Part shown: positions 45,877 to 55,074 of the stretch, piece after piece
How positions within the stretch are numbered: the first letter of the stretch is position 1
Layout: every line of letters starts with the position of its first letter
Source: Polaromonas sp.
GTDB taxonomy: Bacteria > Pseudomonadota > Gammaproteobacteria > Burkholderiales > Burkholderiaceae_C
Assembly: GCF_012927485.1 (NCBI RefSeq)
Contig: NZ_JABBPC010000037.1
Location: forward strand, 1 to 64,000
DNA length: 64,000 nucleotides
Direction of reading: 5' to 3'
Translations under genes and position numbers: made by a program
The notes under the pieces: generated by a model
The model's database searches: none
Told to the model about the DNA's origin: nothing
Seen by the model: the letters and a program-made list of their open reading frames with translations, nothing else

Positions 45877-46754
45877 AGTCTCAATGGCGCATCGGCCTGA
45901 TCGGGGCGGCATTTATTTTGCTGTGGCTTTTGTCCAGCACGCTGTACATGATCAACGAAGGCGAGCAGGCTCTGATCGTCCGGCAAGGCGCGCCGATTGG
46001 CGTTGTCACCGAACCGGGCTTGAAGTTCAAGATTCCGCTGATGGATACCGTCATCTCCTATGAAGCACGGCTACTCACGCTTGAACCGCCGCCGGAGCAG
46101 GTCATCCTGGGTGACCAGAAGCGTATCGTCGTCCAGGCCTATACGCGCTACAGGATCTCGAATCCGCTGCGCTTTAACCAATCCGTGCGGACGCTGGATC
46201 TCGCGGCACCGCAATTAGGGCAAATCGTCAGCTCGTCACTGCGGCGGGTACTGGGTCAGGTGATGCTGCCGTCGCTGCTCTCAGCGCAGCGCGCGCAAAT
46301 TGTTGAAGAGATCCAGAACGAAGTGGCCGAGAAAGCCAAGGGACTTGGCATCGAGGTGGCCGAAGTTCGCCTCCATCGCGCCGATCTCCCTCTGGAGACC
46401 AGCCAGGCTATCTACGATCGAATGAAGTCCGAACGGCAGCGCGAGGCAAAGGAACTGCGTGCCCAGGGCTTTGAGTGGGCCCAGCAGATCCAGGCCAAAG
46501 CCGAACGGGAACGGACCGTGATGCTTTCCGAGGCGCAGCGGCAATCCAGGATCACGCGCGGCGTGGCGGATGCGGCGGCCAATGACATTCTGACGACGGC
46601 CTTTGGATCGGATCCACAGTTCTATCGGCTGTACCGCTCGTTGCAGACCTACCGCCAGGCCCTGGCAGACACCGGCGCAACGCTTGTGTTGTCACCCGAC
46701 ACCGCGTTTCTGCACTCCTTCAAGGCGGGTCCGGACTCGGTACCGCGGCGGTGA
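45873..46754 (+). CDS. hflC: HflC-like SPFH-domain protein (paralogue)
   Basis: A 293-residue partner of the HflK protein, coupled by a 4-base overlap. The N-terminal membrane segment (LIGAAFILLWLLSSTLYMI) precedes the SPFH domain (EGEQALIVRQGAPIGVVTEPGLKFKIPLMDTV) and the EVRLHRADLPLETSQAIYDRMKSERQREAKELRAQG stretch typical of HflC. No ftsH lies nearby. Confidence 0.92.
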   Translation: MKSQWRIGLIGAAFILLWLLSSTLYMINEGEQALIVRQGAPIGVVTEPGLKFKIPLMDTVISYEARLLTLEPPPEQVILGDQKRIVVQAYTRYRISNPLRFNQSVRTLDLAAPQLGQIVSSSLRRVLGQVMLPSLLSAQRAQIVEEIQNEVAEKAKGLGIEVAEVRLHRADLPLETSQAIYDRMKSERQREAKELRAQGFEWAQQIQAKAERERTVMLSEAQRQSRITRGVADAAANDILTTAFGSDPQFYRLYRSLQTYRQALADTGATLVLSPDTAFLHSFKAGPDSVPRR

Positions 46755-46934
46755 GCCTCGGTGCCGGAGTCCAAATGTCCGCAGCCCCCATGCGATCCAG
46801 TGATGGATGTCAGTCGCCGAGCCTCGACCCGAGGCGCCTCATCGGGCGCACTGCGCACGCTACCAACGCGCTCGCCGGACCAATGGTTCCGGGCTGGACC
46901 GCACCTGTGTATGACGTAAACGGAGTCGGGACCT

Positions 46935-48251
46935 ATGGGCATCGATAGCGCCTTTACCTACCTGAATTTGACACTGGAAGTATTCTTCCTGGATTTATTG
47001 CTTAGCGGCGATAACGCGGTGGTCATCGCGCTCGCCTGCCGGTCTTTGCCTATGCGGCAGCAGCGCCAAGCCATGGTGATCGGCACCGGCATCGCCATCG
47101 CGCTTCGCGTCCTGCTGACGTTGCTCGCCAGCGCCCTGCTGCAGATCCCGGTGCTTAAGCTGCTCGGCGGTATCGCCCTGACGGTGATCGCCATTCGGCT
47201 TATTCTGGACGATCAAGGGACTGGAAAACGCAGCGGAAACGGGACCGAATCCTTGGGTGAGGCCGAGGCGGTAGACCTCTGGTCGATCGTTGGGACTGTG
47301 ATCATTGCCGACCTCGTCATGAGCCTGGACAACGTCGTCGCGCTGGCGGCTGTGGCCAAGGGTAACGTGGCGGTGCTGGCGCTGGGACTGTTGCTCAGTG
47401 TGCCAATCCTGATGTTCGGTAGCTGGTATGTCCAATCGCTGCTGGTGCGCTATCCGATCCTGACGCGGCTTGGTGGCGCCATGCTCGGATGGTTTGCCGG
47501 AGACATCGCCGTGTCCGACCCGCTGTATTCCAGCTGGGTCGAGCATCAATCGCCGGCCTTGATGGTCGTGGTTCCCGCGCTGACCGCCGCGTTTGTTCTT
47601 CTGCAGAGTCGTATCATCGACCAGTCCCGCGCGAGTGCCGCCGCGATGCGGCCCGAGCCTAAAGTCGCGCTGCGATTTGCCGCCCCGCCCCGGCTGTCAG
47701 AGATGGGTTTCGCGCAGGGTTTAAGCAAAACTGCTGTGCCGGAGCTGGTCCCCCTGGAGACTGGCCTTCAAGCGCCGCTTCACGACACACCGATTCAGCC
47801 AGCGCTGCCTGACCGTGCGGAAGTCGTGACCGTGAATGCGGGCACGACTGATCCGTCGATCGATCAAGCAAGCGTTCAACCGCGGCGCGGGCTATTTGCC
47901 AGCAAGTGGCTCTGGTTGGTCGCTGCGGGGGGTGTGATTGTCATCGGCGTTGTCTACAGCCTCGCAACTATGCGCTGGATGCCTGTCCCCGTAGCCCTGA
48001 CCCGATACGATTGCTCAAGCAAGGACGTCAGCGTCTTCTACAAGCGCGGCGCCCAGAAGATACGTCTCGTCGCGGGCGCCAGTAGCCTGAACGGCGTGGT
48101 TTTTTACGACAATCTGATCGAATGGGACAACGCCCATGCGGTGGGCCAGCCCATGGGATTTGCGCCTCCGACCCGAATTCTCTATGCCGATGGGAAGACC
48201 CTGCGGATCGACGGTGGAATGTTCGAAGATGTCACGTGCCGGGTCCGCTAA
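46935..48251 (+). CDS. TerC-family membrane protein fused to a periplasmic MliC-like domain
   Basis: Residues 1-235 form a TerC (YjbE-type) core with seven hydrophobic segments and the paired acidic motifs LLLSGDNAVVIALA (Asp26) and VMSLDNVVALA, expected in Mn2+/Ca2+-exporting TerC proteins. A disordered linker (about 235-320) is followed by another membrane segment (LWLVAAGGVIVIGVVYSLA) and a terminal domain of about 85 residues with Cys360 and Cys435, beta-rich, resembling the MliC/PliC lysozyme-inhibitor pattern (YxC...G...C). The resemblance is by eye only. TerC proteins normally end after the core, so the fusion is unusual. It lies 180 bases after hflC. Confidence 0.75.
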   Translation: MGIDSAFTYLNLTLEVFFLDLLLSGDNAVVIALACRSLPMRQQRQAMVIGTGIAIALRVLLTLLASALLQIPVLKLLGGIALTVIAIRLILDDQGTGKRSGNGTESLGEAEAVDLWSIVGTVIIADLVMSLDNVVALAAVAKGNVAVLALGLLLSVPILMFGSWYVQSLLVRYPILTRLGGAMLGWFAGDIAVSDPLYSSWVEHQSPALMVVVPALTAAFVLLQSRIIDQSRASAAAMRPEPKVALRFAAPPRLSEMGFAQGLSKTAVPELVPLETGLQAPLHDTPIQPALPDRAEVVTVNAGTTDPSIDQASVQPRRGLFASKWLWLVAAGGVIVIGVVYSLATMRWMPVPVALTRYDCSSKDVSVFYKRGAQKIRLVAGASSLNGVVFYDNLIEWDNAHAVGQPMGFAPPTRILYADGKTLRIDGGMFEDVTCRVR

Positions 48252-48311
48252 ATTTCTCTGCGTCGTCGCGGGCTCGGGTGGTGTTTTCCTCTGTGTCGCT
48301 GCGAATGCGCC

Positions 48312-49583
48312 ATGCCCGACGCTGATCCGGCGGCGATGAGCTCGGTAGCGAACGCGGGAACCGTAGCCGCGCGCTGGCGTCGCACGGCAGCAACGCTTGG
48401 CCCCGGTCTGATCGTGATGCTGGCCGACAACGATGCCGGGAGCGTTATAACTGCGGCGCAAAGCGGCGCTCAGTGGGGCTACCGCCTTCTTTTACTGCAA
48501 CTCGCGATCGTCCCGCTGCTGTTCATGGTTCAGGAGTTGGCCGCAAGGTTGGGGCTGGCCAGCGGCAAGGGCTTCGGCGAACTGGTCCGCCAACGCTTCG
48601 GAAAAATGCTCGCCTTCCTGTCCCTTGCCACGCTCTTGGCGAGTTGTTTCGGAGCGCTGGTGACACAAATGAGCGGCTTGGCTGGCATTGGTCAATTGTT
48701 CGGCGTTCCAATTTGGCAGACCATCAGCGTGCTCGTCGTGCTTACGCTCGCGATGGTTTGCACCGGCTCATACCATTCCGTCGAGCGCATCGCAATTTTC
48801 TTTGGCTTGTTCGGACTTGCCTTTTTAGTGGTGGCATGGAAGGCCCATCCGGTCCCTGCACAAATATTTGCGCAATTGCGGCAGATTCCGTTGACGCAGG
48901 GGAGCTACCTTTATTTGGTCGCCGCCAACCTCGGAACAAGCGTCATGCCCTGGACTGTTTTTTACCAGCAGTCGGCGCTGGTAGACAAAGGGCTCTCAAT
49001 TCGTGATCTGAAAGTGGCGCGTTATGACATCCTGGTTGGTGCGCTGATTTGCCAGCTCCTGGCGGCTGCCGTGCTGGTCGCCGCGGCCGCCACGCTGGGG
49101 CAACAAGGTGGCGGCGGCACACTGGACAGCGTGCCGCAGATCGCAGTGGCCTTCACCGCCGCTTTGGGGGATACCTTCGGCCGCACCGTGTTCGCCTTGG
49201 GTCTCAGTGGCTCTGCCTTGGTGGCCACGATCGTGGTTTGCCTGTCTGCGGCATGGGCTGTCGGCGAAGCGACCGGTGCCAAGCATTCTTTAGAGCAGCA
49301 TCCCACCGAAGCACCGTTTTTCTATTTGGCATTTGCCGTCATGCTGGTGGCTGCCGGGGCGCTGGTGTGCTCCGGCCTGAACCTGATTCGACTGTCCATC
49401 GCCACCGGAGTGGTCAATGCATTGCTGCTCCCTGTCGTGCTGGGCTTTTTGTATCGGTTGGCGCGGACGGAACTGCCCGGTCCGTATCGACTGAAGGGGC
49501 GATACGCGGTTATCGTTGGCGTCGTTTTTGCGGTCACAGCCGGAGTCGGATTATTTGCCGGTATCGTAGGCTCCCTGACTTGA
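48312..49583 (+). CDS. Divergent Nramp-family metal transporter
   Basis: A 423-residue protein with 11 predicted membrane helices. Overall Nramp pattern: GPGLIVMLADNDAGSVITAAQSGAQWGY in TM1 and TSVMPWTVFYQQ in TM6. The metal-site motif DPGN of classic Mn2+/Fe2+ Nramps is DAGS (41-44), and the TM6 MPH is MPW, while the metal-selective Met is retained. Altered TM1/TM6 motifs occur in Nramp-related transporters with changed ion choice (for example Mg2+), so the substrate is open. It starts 60 bases after the TerC fusion gene on the same strand. Confidence 0.82.
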   Translation: MPDADPAAMSSVANAGTVAARWRRTAATLGPGLIVMLADNDAGSVITAAQSGAQWGYRLLLLQLAIVPLLFMVQELAARLGLASGKGFGELVRQRFGKMLAFLSLATLLASCFGALVTQMSGLAGIGQLFGVPIWQTISVLVVLTLAMVCTGSYHSVERIAIFFGLFGLAFLVVAWKAHPVPAQIFAQLRQIPLTQGSYLYLVAANLGTSVMPWTVFYQQSALVDKGLSIRDLKVARYDILVGALICQLLAAAVLVAAAATLGQQGGGGTLDSVPQIAVAFTAALGDTFGRTVFALGLSGSALVATIVVCLSAAWAVGEATGAKHSLEQHPTEAPFFYLAFAVMLVAAGALVCSGLNLIRLSIATGVVNALLLPVVLGFLYRLARTELPGPYRLKGRYAVIVGVVFAVTAGVGLFAGIVGSLT

Positions 49584-49890
49584 GTGTCTGACCACCTGTC
49601 GCATGACTCCAAATATGGCTACAAAGTGTAAAACCGCATCGAAGTCGGCGCTTCCCCGGTAATTCGCAGGCAATAAAGGGTCCAATACGCAGTATTGAAA
49701 ATAGTCGAGTGGGCTTAAGCGTCCTGGACCTTCATTCAGGCGCATCGGCGAAGGTCCCGCGCACTCATGGGTTGGCCGCTGGCTACCCGGTAAACTGGTT
49801 ATTGGCGCTATGTTGCATTCAACGCTCACCTTTGCCCTTACAGGCTGTATCACGCGGTAAAACCACCCTCTTGAAACGAATAGTCAAAAC
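49584..49890. other. Intergenic region, nothing recognised
   Basis: This is 307 bases between the Nramp-like gene and the creatininase-family gene. It has no convincing open frame, terminator hairpin or promoter. The break suggests a new transcription unit begins at 49891. Confidence 0.4.
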
Positions 49891-50847
49891 ATGAACCAAC
49901 TGTTGACCGCCCCCGCAATGGGGCGACACACCGATTTTCTCGCCGCTTGCAGCGCTCGGCTTGCCGATGCCATCCTTCCGCTAGGGCGATCAGCGCGCAG
50001 CATCGCGATCCTGATTCCCGTAGCCTTGTGCGGATGGACGGCGCTGCCAGCTTATGCGGCAGGTGGTGGTGAGTCACCAAGCGTCTATATCGAAGAAATG
50101 TCTTCGCCCGAGCTGCGTGATCGCATTGCCGCCGGGGCGACGACCATCCTGGTGCCCATCGGCGGTACCGAGCAAAATGGCCCGCACATGGTGCTCGGTA
50201 AACACAATGTACGGGTGCGCGCCCTGGCCGGACAGATCGCACAACGACTCGGTAACACCGTCGTGGCGCCCGTGCTGGCCTATGTTCCAGAAGGCTCCGT
50301 TCATCCGCCGGTCGCACACATGCGCTTCTCGGGCACTATTTCAATCCCCGAGGCTACTTTCGAGTCGTTGCTCGAAGCCACTGCGCGCAGTTTCAAACAA
50401 CACGGTTTTCGCGACGTGGTGTTTCTCGGTGACCATGGCGGTTACCAGAAAAACGAAGAGCGAGTGGCTGTGCGCCTTAACCGGGAATGGTCGGCTGATC
50501 CAGCCTGTCGGGTGCATGCCCTGCTGGATTACTACCGGGTGACGCAGACCGCCTACGTGGCCGACTTGAAGAGCCGCGGTTTCACGGAGGCGGAAATTGG
50601 CACCCACGCGGGCCTCGCAGACACGGCGCTTTCGATGGCGATCGATAAGTCGCTGGTGCGCGCAGATGCGCTCACCAGCCGTACCAAGTCGACTGAGCGC
50701 GATGGCGTGTATGGCGACCCCAGGCGCGCTACTGCCGAGTTAGGCCAATTGGGTGTCAAGCGAATCGTGGACGCATCCGTTTCCGACATCCGCGTATTCA
50801 TCCGCGAGCGCGACAACCGGGCGCAGCCAACGGCGCAAAGGAAATGA
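49891..50847 (+). CDS. Exported creatininase-family protein with variant metal site
   Basis: A 318-residue protein. A long polar N-terminus (about 35 residues) leads to a hydrophobic segment IAILIPVALCGWTALPAYA ending near residue 57, consistent with export. The creatininase core follows: VPIGGTEQNGPHMVLGKHN (about 88-106), GTISIPEATFESLLEATA, FLGDHGGYQKNEE and GTHAGLADTALSM. Classic creatininase reads EQHGPH...GTD; here the second ligand His is Asn96 and the Asp position is His105. It is coupled by 4 bases to a beta-propeller gene. An amidohydrolase acting in the periplasm is inferred; creatinine itself is unlikely. Confidence 0.8.
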   Translation: MNQLLTAPAMGRHTDFLAACSARLADAILPLGRSARSIAILIPVALCGWTALPAYAAGGGESPSVYIEEMSSPELRDRIAAGATTILVPIGGTEQNGPHMVLGKHNVRVRALAGQIAQRLGNTVVAPVLAYVPEGSVHPPVAHMRFSGTISIPEATFESLLEATARSFKQHGFRDVVFLGDHGGYQKNEERVAVRLNREWSADPACRVHALLDYYRVTQTAYVADLKSRGFTEAEIGTHAGLADTALSMAIDKSLVRADALTSRTKSTERDGVYGDPRRATAELGQLGVKRIVDASVSDIRVFIRERDNRAQPTAQRK

Positions 50848-52103
50848 TGTTGAAACTGAATAAACTGATGGGTGCAGGTACGGCGTTGCTGATCCTGATG
50901 GGCATCGTCGCCGCGACACGCGCCGTCGGCGCTGCGCCAGCACCCGCCGAGCCTGCCGCCGTGGTCACCGTTCCCGGCATGGCTCCGGTGATCGATCCGC
51001 GCAACCTGTATAGCGAGACCGGAGCGTCTCATCTCAGTCCTTCCGTGCGCGATCATCTGGAGCGGATTTACGTGCCGAACCTGCGCTCGAATGACGTCTA
51101 CGTGATTGACCCGGGAAGCATGAAGGTGGTCGATAAATTCAAGGTCGGTATCAGCCCGCAGCATGTCGTTCCGTCGTGGGACTTGCGTACTTTATGGGTC
51201 GCCAACAACGCCGAGCGCCGGGCCGTTGGCAGTTTGACCCCGATTGATCCGCGGTCCGGCAAGCCGGGTAAGGCGGTTCCGGTCGACGACCCCTACAACA
51301 TGTATTTCACGCCCGACGGCAAGTCGGCGATCGTGGTGGCAGAAGCGATGCACCGACTGGACTTTCGCGATCCGCAGACGATGGTCCTGCAGTATTCGGT
51401 CGACACGCCCCAATGCGGCGGTATCAATCACGCCGACTTTTCAATTGACGGGCGCTACGCACTCTTCACTTGCGAGTTTGACGGCAGTGTGGCTAAGATC
51501 GATCTGGCTAACCGGAAGGTCGCCGGGTATCTCAAGCTGAAGATGCCGGCTACCCGGTTCAAAGACGCACCCGACTCGAACAGCCCGGGAGCGAGTGAAA
51601 TTTGCACGTCGACCAAGGGCATGCCGCAGGACATCCGAATTTCGCCTGACGGCAAGCACTTCTATATTGCCGACATGAGTGCCGATGGGGTGCACATCGT
51701 CGACGGCGATGCGCTCAAAGAGATTGGCTTCATTGCCACTGGATTAGGTGCGCACGGGCTGTACCCGAGCCGCGACGGCAAGCGACTGTATGTCGCCAAC
51801 CGCGGCACGCACAAGATCCACGGTCGGCGGCATGGTCAAGGTAGCGTCACCGTGATCGATTTCGCCAGTGAAAAGGTCGTCGCACAATGGCCGATTCCGG
51901 GTGGTGGCAGCCCGGACATGGGTAATGTCAGCGTCGACGGCAAAGCGCTCTGGCTTTCTGGTCGCTTCGACGACGTGGTCTACCGCATCAACACGCTGAC
52001 AGGAGCCGTCGCGCAGATCAAGGTGGGACAGGAACCGCATGGCCTGACCGTGTGGCCGCAGCCTGGACGCTATTCTCTCGGCCATACCGGCAATCTGCGC
52101 TGA
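50844..52103 (+). CDS. YncE/YVTN-type periplasmic beta-propeller protein
   Basis: A 419-residue protein with a signal peptide (about 1-30). Repeated blades carry YVPNLRSNDVYVIDPGSMKVVDKFKVG, LWVANNAERRAVGSLTPIDP, FYIADMSADGVHIVDGD and LYVANRGTHKIHG motifs, the YVTN/lactonase-like seven-blade pattern. Such proteins bind ligands, DNA or cofactors in the periplasm or act as dehydrogenase partners. It is translationally coupled to the creatininase-family gene, so the two products probably act together outside the cytoplasm. No haem or PQQ motif was seen. Confidence 0.85.
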   Translation: MMLKLNKLMGAGTALLILMGIVAATRAVGAAPAPAEPAAVVTVPGMAPVIDPRNLYSETGASHLSPSVRDHLERIYVPNLRSNDVYVIDPGSMKVVDKFKVGISPQHVVPSWDLRTLWVANNAERRAVGSLTPIDPRSGKPGKAVPVDDPYNMYFTPDGKSAIVVAEAMHRLDFRDPQTMVLQYSVDTPQCGGINHADFSIDGRYALFTCEFDGSVAKIDLANRKVAGYLKLKMPATRFKDAPDSNSPGASEICTSTKGMPQDIRISPDGKHFYIADMSADGVHIVDGDALKEIGFIATGLGAHGLYPSRDGKRLYVANRGTHKIHGRRHGQGSVTVIDFASEKVVAQWPIPGGGSPDMGNVSVDGKALWLSGRFDDVVYRINTLTGAVAQIKVGQEPHGLTVWPQPGRYSLGHTGNLR

Positions 52104-52232
52104 CGCTAGTTAAACAACGCTTCGGGTGATGGCTGGCGTTGCGGAATCGGGTTTTTATTAAAAAACACGCAGAGCGCCCGATGCCATCGCAATATGCCGC
52201 CACTCATTTCGCAGCAATGAAGGAATCGACTC

Positions 52233-52514
52233 ATGGACGCCGTTGACCTCATTCAATGGCCAGCAATGGTCGTCACCGTTGTGGCCTCCTGGTATATCGC
52301 GTCAGTGAAAAAGAGAAAGCGCAAGCTTGGGTTCTGGCTGTTCTTGGGCAGCAATCTGTTGTGGGTCACGTGGGGGTTGTATTCGCACGCCTACGCTCTG
52401 GTGGTCCTGCAGGTGTGTCTGGCAGGAATGAATATCCGGGGCGCGGAGAAAACGGAGACTGCAGAGCCGTCTTCGGATTCGAGCGGAAAAGAGCTACAAA
52501 AAAAAGATGAATGA
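52233..52514 (+). CDS. Small conserved-type membrane protein
   Basis: A 93-residue protein after AATGAAGGA. It has three short hydrophobic segments (about 8-24, 33-50, 52-66) separated by a very basic loop VKKRKRKLG, and a hydrophilic Glu/Ser-rich tail. The GFWLFLGSNLLWVTWGLYSHAYALVVLQ pattern resembles small SemiSWEET/PnuC-like membrane proteins, but the similarity is too weak for a function. Confidence 0.7.
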   Translation: MDAVDLIQWPAMVVTVVASWYIASVKKRKRKLGFWLFLGSNLLWVTWGLYSHAYALVVLQVCLAGMNIRGAEKTETAEPSSDSSGKELQKKDE

Positions 52515-52773
52515 ATAGGCGCCAACCAGGCCGCCCACCGCCTGTGTTTGACGCCGGTTGAATCAGGGAAGTCGCCGCAACTTAATGCCCGCAATAACGT
52601 TGTAGATCTTGGTCGGTAGCGTCCTACCCCGCTTGGAGCGCTAATCCGGGGAGGCAACGGGCGTTAAATCGGGTAGTCTAAAGTTCTTATGAATTTAGAT
52701 ACTCGCATCGATCCCCGAGTGGCGAGCCGCCCCTTGCTGCGATAGCCAGCCCCACTCAGAACGGAGAAGAAAA

Positions 52774-53799
52774 ATGCAGCTCGGAATGATTGGTTTGGGG
52801 CGCATGGGTGCCAGCATGGTTCGGCGCCTGTTAAGCAAAGGCCATCAGTGCGTTGTCTATGACCCGCAAGCGGAGGCGGTTGCCACCCTGAGTAAGGCAG
52901 GGGCCGAGGGCGCGTCGTCGCTTGAGGAACTGGTGTCCAAGATGACCCGGCCCCGGATGATCTGGATGATGGTGCCGGCAGCGGTGGTCGATCACGAGCT
53001 CGGTGCGCTGGTTGCCCATCTGGACACAGGCGATGTGGTAATTGACGGTGGAAATTCGTATTACCGCGACGACATTCGACGCGCGAACGACTTGACCGCA
53101 TTGGGCCTTCATTACGTGGATGTGGGCACTAGCGGCGGCGTGGCCGGTTTTGAACGCGGCTATTGCTTGATGATCGGCGGCGAAGCCGACATCGTCGAGC
53201 GCCTGAAACCCATCTTCCTGGCTTTGGCACCGGGCACCGCTGCAGCAGAACGCACGCCCGGGCGCAGCGGCAGCGTCGCCAACGCGGAAGAAGGCTTTTT
53301 GCACTGTGGCCCCCACGGCGCAGGGCACTTCGTAAAGATGGTGCACAACGGCATCGAATACGGAATGATGGCGGCCTATGCCGAAGGGCTCAACATCTTG
53401 CGCAATGCCAACGTCGGAACTAGGAAGCACGCGAGTGACGCCGAGACAACGCCGCTGCGCAATCCGGAGTTCTATCGCTACGAAATGAACCTGCCAGACA
53501 TCACTGAAGTCTGGCGTCGTGGCAGCGTGATCGGCTCGTGGTTGCTCGATCTGACGGCCAGCGCGCTGCAAGAAGATCCCCAGCTCTCGGCCTACGATGG
53601 GCGAGTCTCCGATTCGGGGGAAGGCCGCTGGACGCTGCAGGCGGCCATCGACGAAGCGGTGCCGACGCCGGTTCTCAGCGCGGCGGTGTACGAACGCTTT
53701 GCGTCACGCGGCGAGGCCGCTTTCGCCAACCAGCTGCTGTCGGCGATGCGGCATGAATTCGGCGGTCACAGAGAGAAAACCGCAGAAGGTCCGAAATGA
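52774..53799 (+). CDS. gnd: 6-phosphogluconate dehydrogenase (decarboxylating, short NAD-type)
   Basis: A 341-residue enzyme oxidising 6-phosphogluconate to ribulose-5-P and CO2. The N-terminal Rossmann fold [11 protein letters not shown] is followed by an acidic residue in VYDPQ, favouring NAD+ over NADP+. [19 protein letters not shown] and the catalytic segment [21 protein letters not shown] with Lys188 are present. It belongs to the short GntZ/YqeC type, lacking the extended C-terminal domain of the long dimeric Gnd. ATG follows GGAGAAGAAAA. It starts a sugar-phosphate gene run. Confidence 0.94.
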   Translation: MQLGMIGLGRMGASMVRRLLSKGHQCVVYDPQAEAVATLSKAGAEGASSLEELVSKMTRPRMIWMMVPAAVVDHELGALVAHLDTGDVVIDGGNSYYRDDIRRANDLTALGLHYVDVGTSGGVAGFERGYCLMIGGEADIVERLKPIFLALAPGTAAAERTPGRSGSVANAEEGFLHCGPHGAGHFVKMVHNGIEYGMMAAYAEGLNILRNANVGTRKHASDAETTPLRNPEFYRYEMNLPDITEVWRRGSVIGSWLLDLTASALQEDPQLSAYDGRVSDSGEGRWTLQAAIDEAVPTPVLSAAVYERFASRGEAAFANQLLSAMRHEFGGHREKTAEGPK

Positions 53800-53890
53800 G
53801 ATCGCCGGCGGCTTGCACAGATTGGCGATTTGGCCGATAGTGATAGTTCGAGAGATCGAAAAGCGCGGCGAGCGTAATTCAGGAGAAATG

Positions 53891-54985
53891 ATGAACCCCA
53901 AGCTCCGAAAGCTTCACGATCTCGGTCAAAGCATCTGGCTTGACAATATCAGCCGCGAAATACTGACGAACGGTACGCTGAAACGATACATCGCAGACCT
54001 GTCGGTGACGGGACTCACCTCGAACCCGACGATTTTCGAACACGCGATCGGCCATGGCCACCTTTACGACCAGGCAATTGCCGACCTGGCGCGCCAGGGC
54101 GAGTCGGAAGAAGCTATTTTTTTTGCACTTGCGTTGGAAGATTTGCGCCAGGCCGCCGACCTGTTGCGATCGGCCTACGACGAGACCGATGGCGTTGATG
54201 GATGGGTTTCACTCGAGGTGTCACCGCTCCTTGCCGACGATAGCGTCAAGACGATTCAAGCCGCGGCGCGACTTCATGCGGCGGCCCGGCGGCCCAACCT
54301 CTTCATCAAGATTCCGGGTACGCCGGCAGGCATACCTGCCATCGAGGAATCGATATTTTCCGGTGTGCCCATCAATGTCACCTTGCTGTTCTCGCGCGAG
54401 CAGTACGTTGCTGCCGCTGGCGCATATCTGCGCGGCATTGAACGCCGCATTGCAGCCGGCCTTGACCCCAAGGTCGAATCAGTCGCCTCGCTCTTCGTCA
54501 GCCGCTGGGACGTTGCGGTGAAGGAGGACATCTCTGCGCAGTATCACAACCGCCTGGGTATCGCGATCGCCATGCGCACCTATAAAACGTACCGTGAGTT
54601 GCTGGCCTCGCCGCGCTGGAAAAAGCTTGCGAAAGCTGGTGCCCATCCGCAACGGCTGCTGTGGGCCAGCACCGGCACCAAGGACCCGGCTGCGCCGGAT
54701 ACGCTTTACATCGAAGCTTTCGCTGCGCCTGACACCATCAACACCATTCCGGAAAAGACGCTGCTGGCATTCGCCGACCATGGCCAGGTCGGTGAAATGA
54801 TGCCTGTCGACGGCGGCTACGCCGAGGCGGTGTTGGACGAATTCAGGCGTGAAGGCGTCGATGACGACGCGCTGGCGCAGCGACTGCAGCGTGAGGGCGC
54901 AGATGCTTTTTCACAATCGTGGAACGCGCTCCTGTCGCGCATCAGGGAGAAGAGGGTGCAACTCGCCGGAAAGACGCCGTGGTGA
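53891..54985 (+). CDS. tal: Transaldolase
   Basis: A 364-residue TalAB-type enzyme transferring dihydroxyacetone units between sugar phosphates. ATG 53891 follows AGGAGA with good spacing. The Schiff-base Lys140 is in FIKIPGTPAGIPAI, with SVTGLTSNPTIFEHAI near the N-terminus and WASTGTKDPAAPDTLYIEA later. Length matches the Tal found fused to or beside pgi in actinobacteria and cyanobacteria, and is longer than E. coli TalB. It lies 91 bases after gnd. Confidence 0.94.
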   Translation: MNPKLRKLHDLGQSIWLDNISREILTNGTLKRYIADLSVTGLTSNPTIFEHAIGHGHLYDQAIADLARQGESEEAIFFALALEDLRQAADLLRSAYDETDGVDGWVSLEVSPLLADDSVKTIQAAARLHAAARRPNLFIKIPGTPAGIPAIEESIFSGVPINVTLLFSREQYVAAAGAYLRGIERRIAAGLDPKVESVASLFVSRWDVAVKEDISAQYHNRLGIAIAMRTYKTYRELLASPRWKKLAKAGAHPQRLLWASTGTKDPAAPDTLYIEAFAAPDTINTIPEKTLLAFADHGQVGEMMPVDGGYAEAVLDEFRREGVDDDALAQRLQREGADAFSQSWNALLSRIREKRVQLAGKTPW

Positions 54986-55074
54986 TCAACCCATGAAAAA
55001 CTTTCTGCGGGCACAGCCGGTGACCTCGGCGGAATCGCCAAGTTCGCAATAAGCGCGCACTCCGTCGCAGCGTC

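Noticed and set aside
46755..46934. Possible yybP-ykoY Mn2+ riboswitch upstream of the TerC fusion gene
   Set aside because: The conserved GGGGAGTAGC and later core segments of that motif are not present.
52104..52232. Hairpin with TTTTTA/TAAAAA after the beta-propeller gene as a terminator
   Set aside because: The stem is AT-only with a distant GC extension (ATCGGG...CCCGAT); it does not have the form of an intrinsic terminator.
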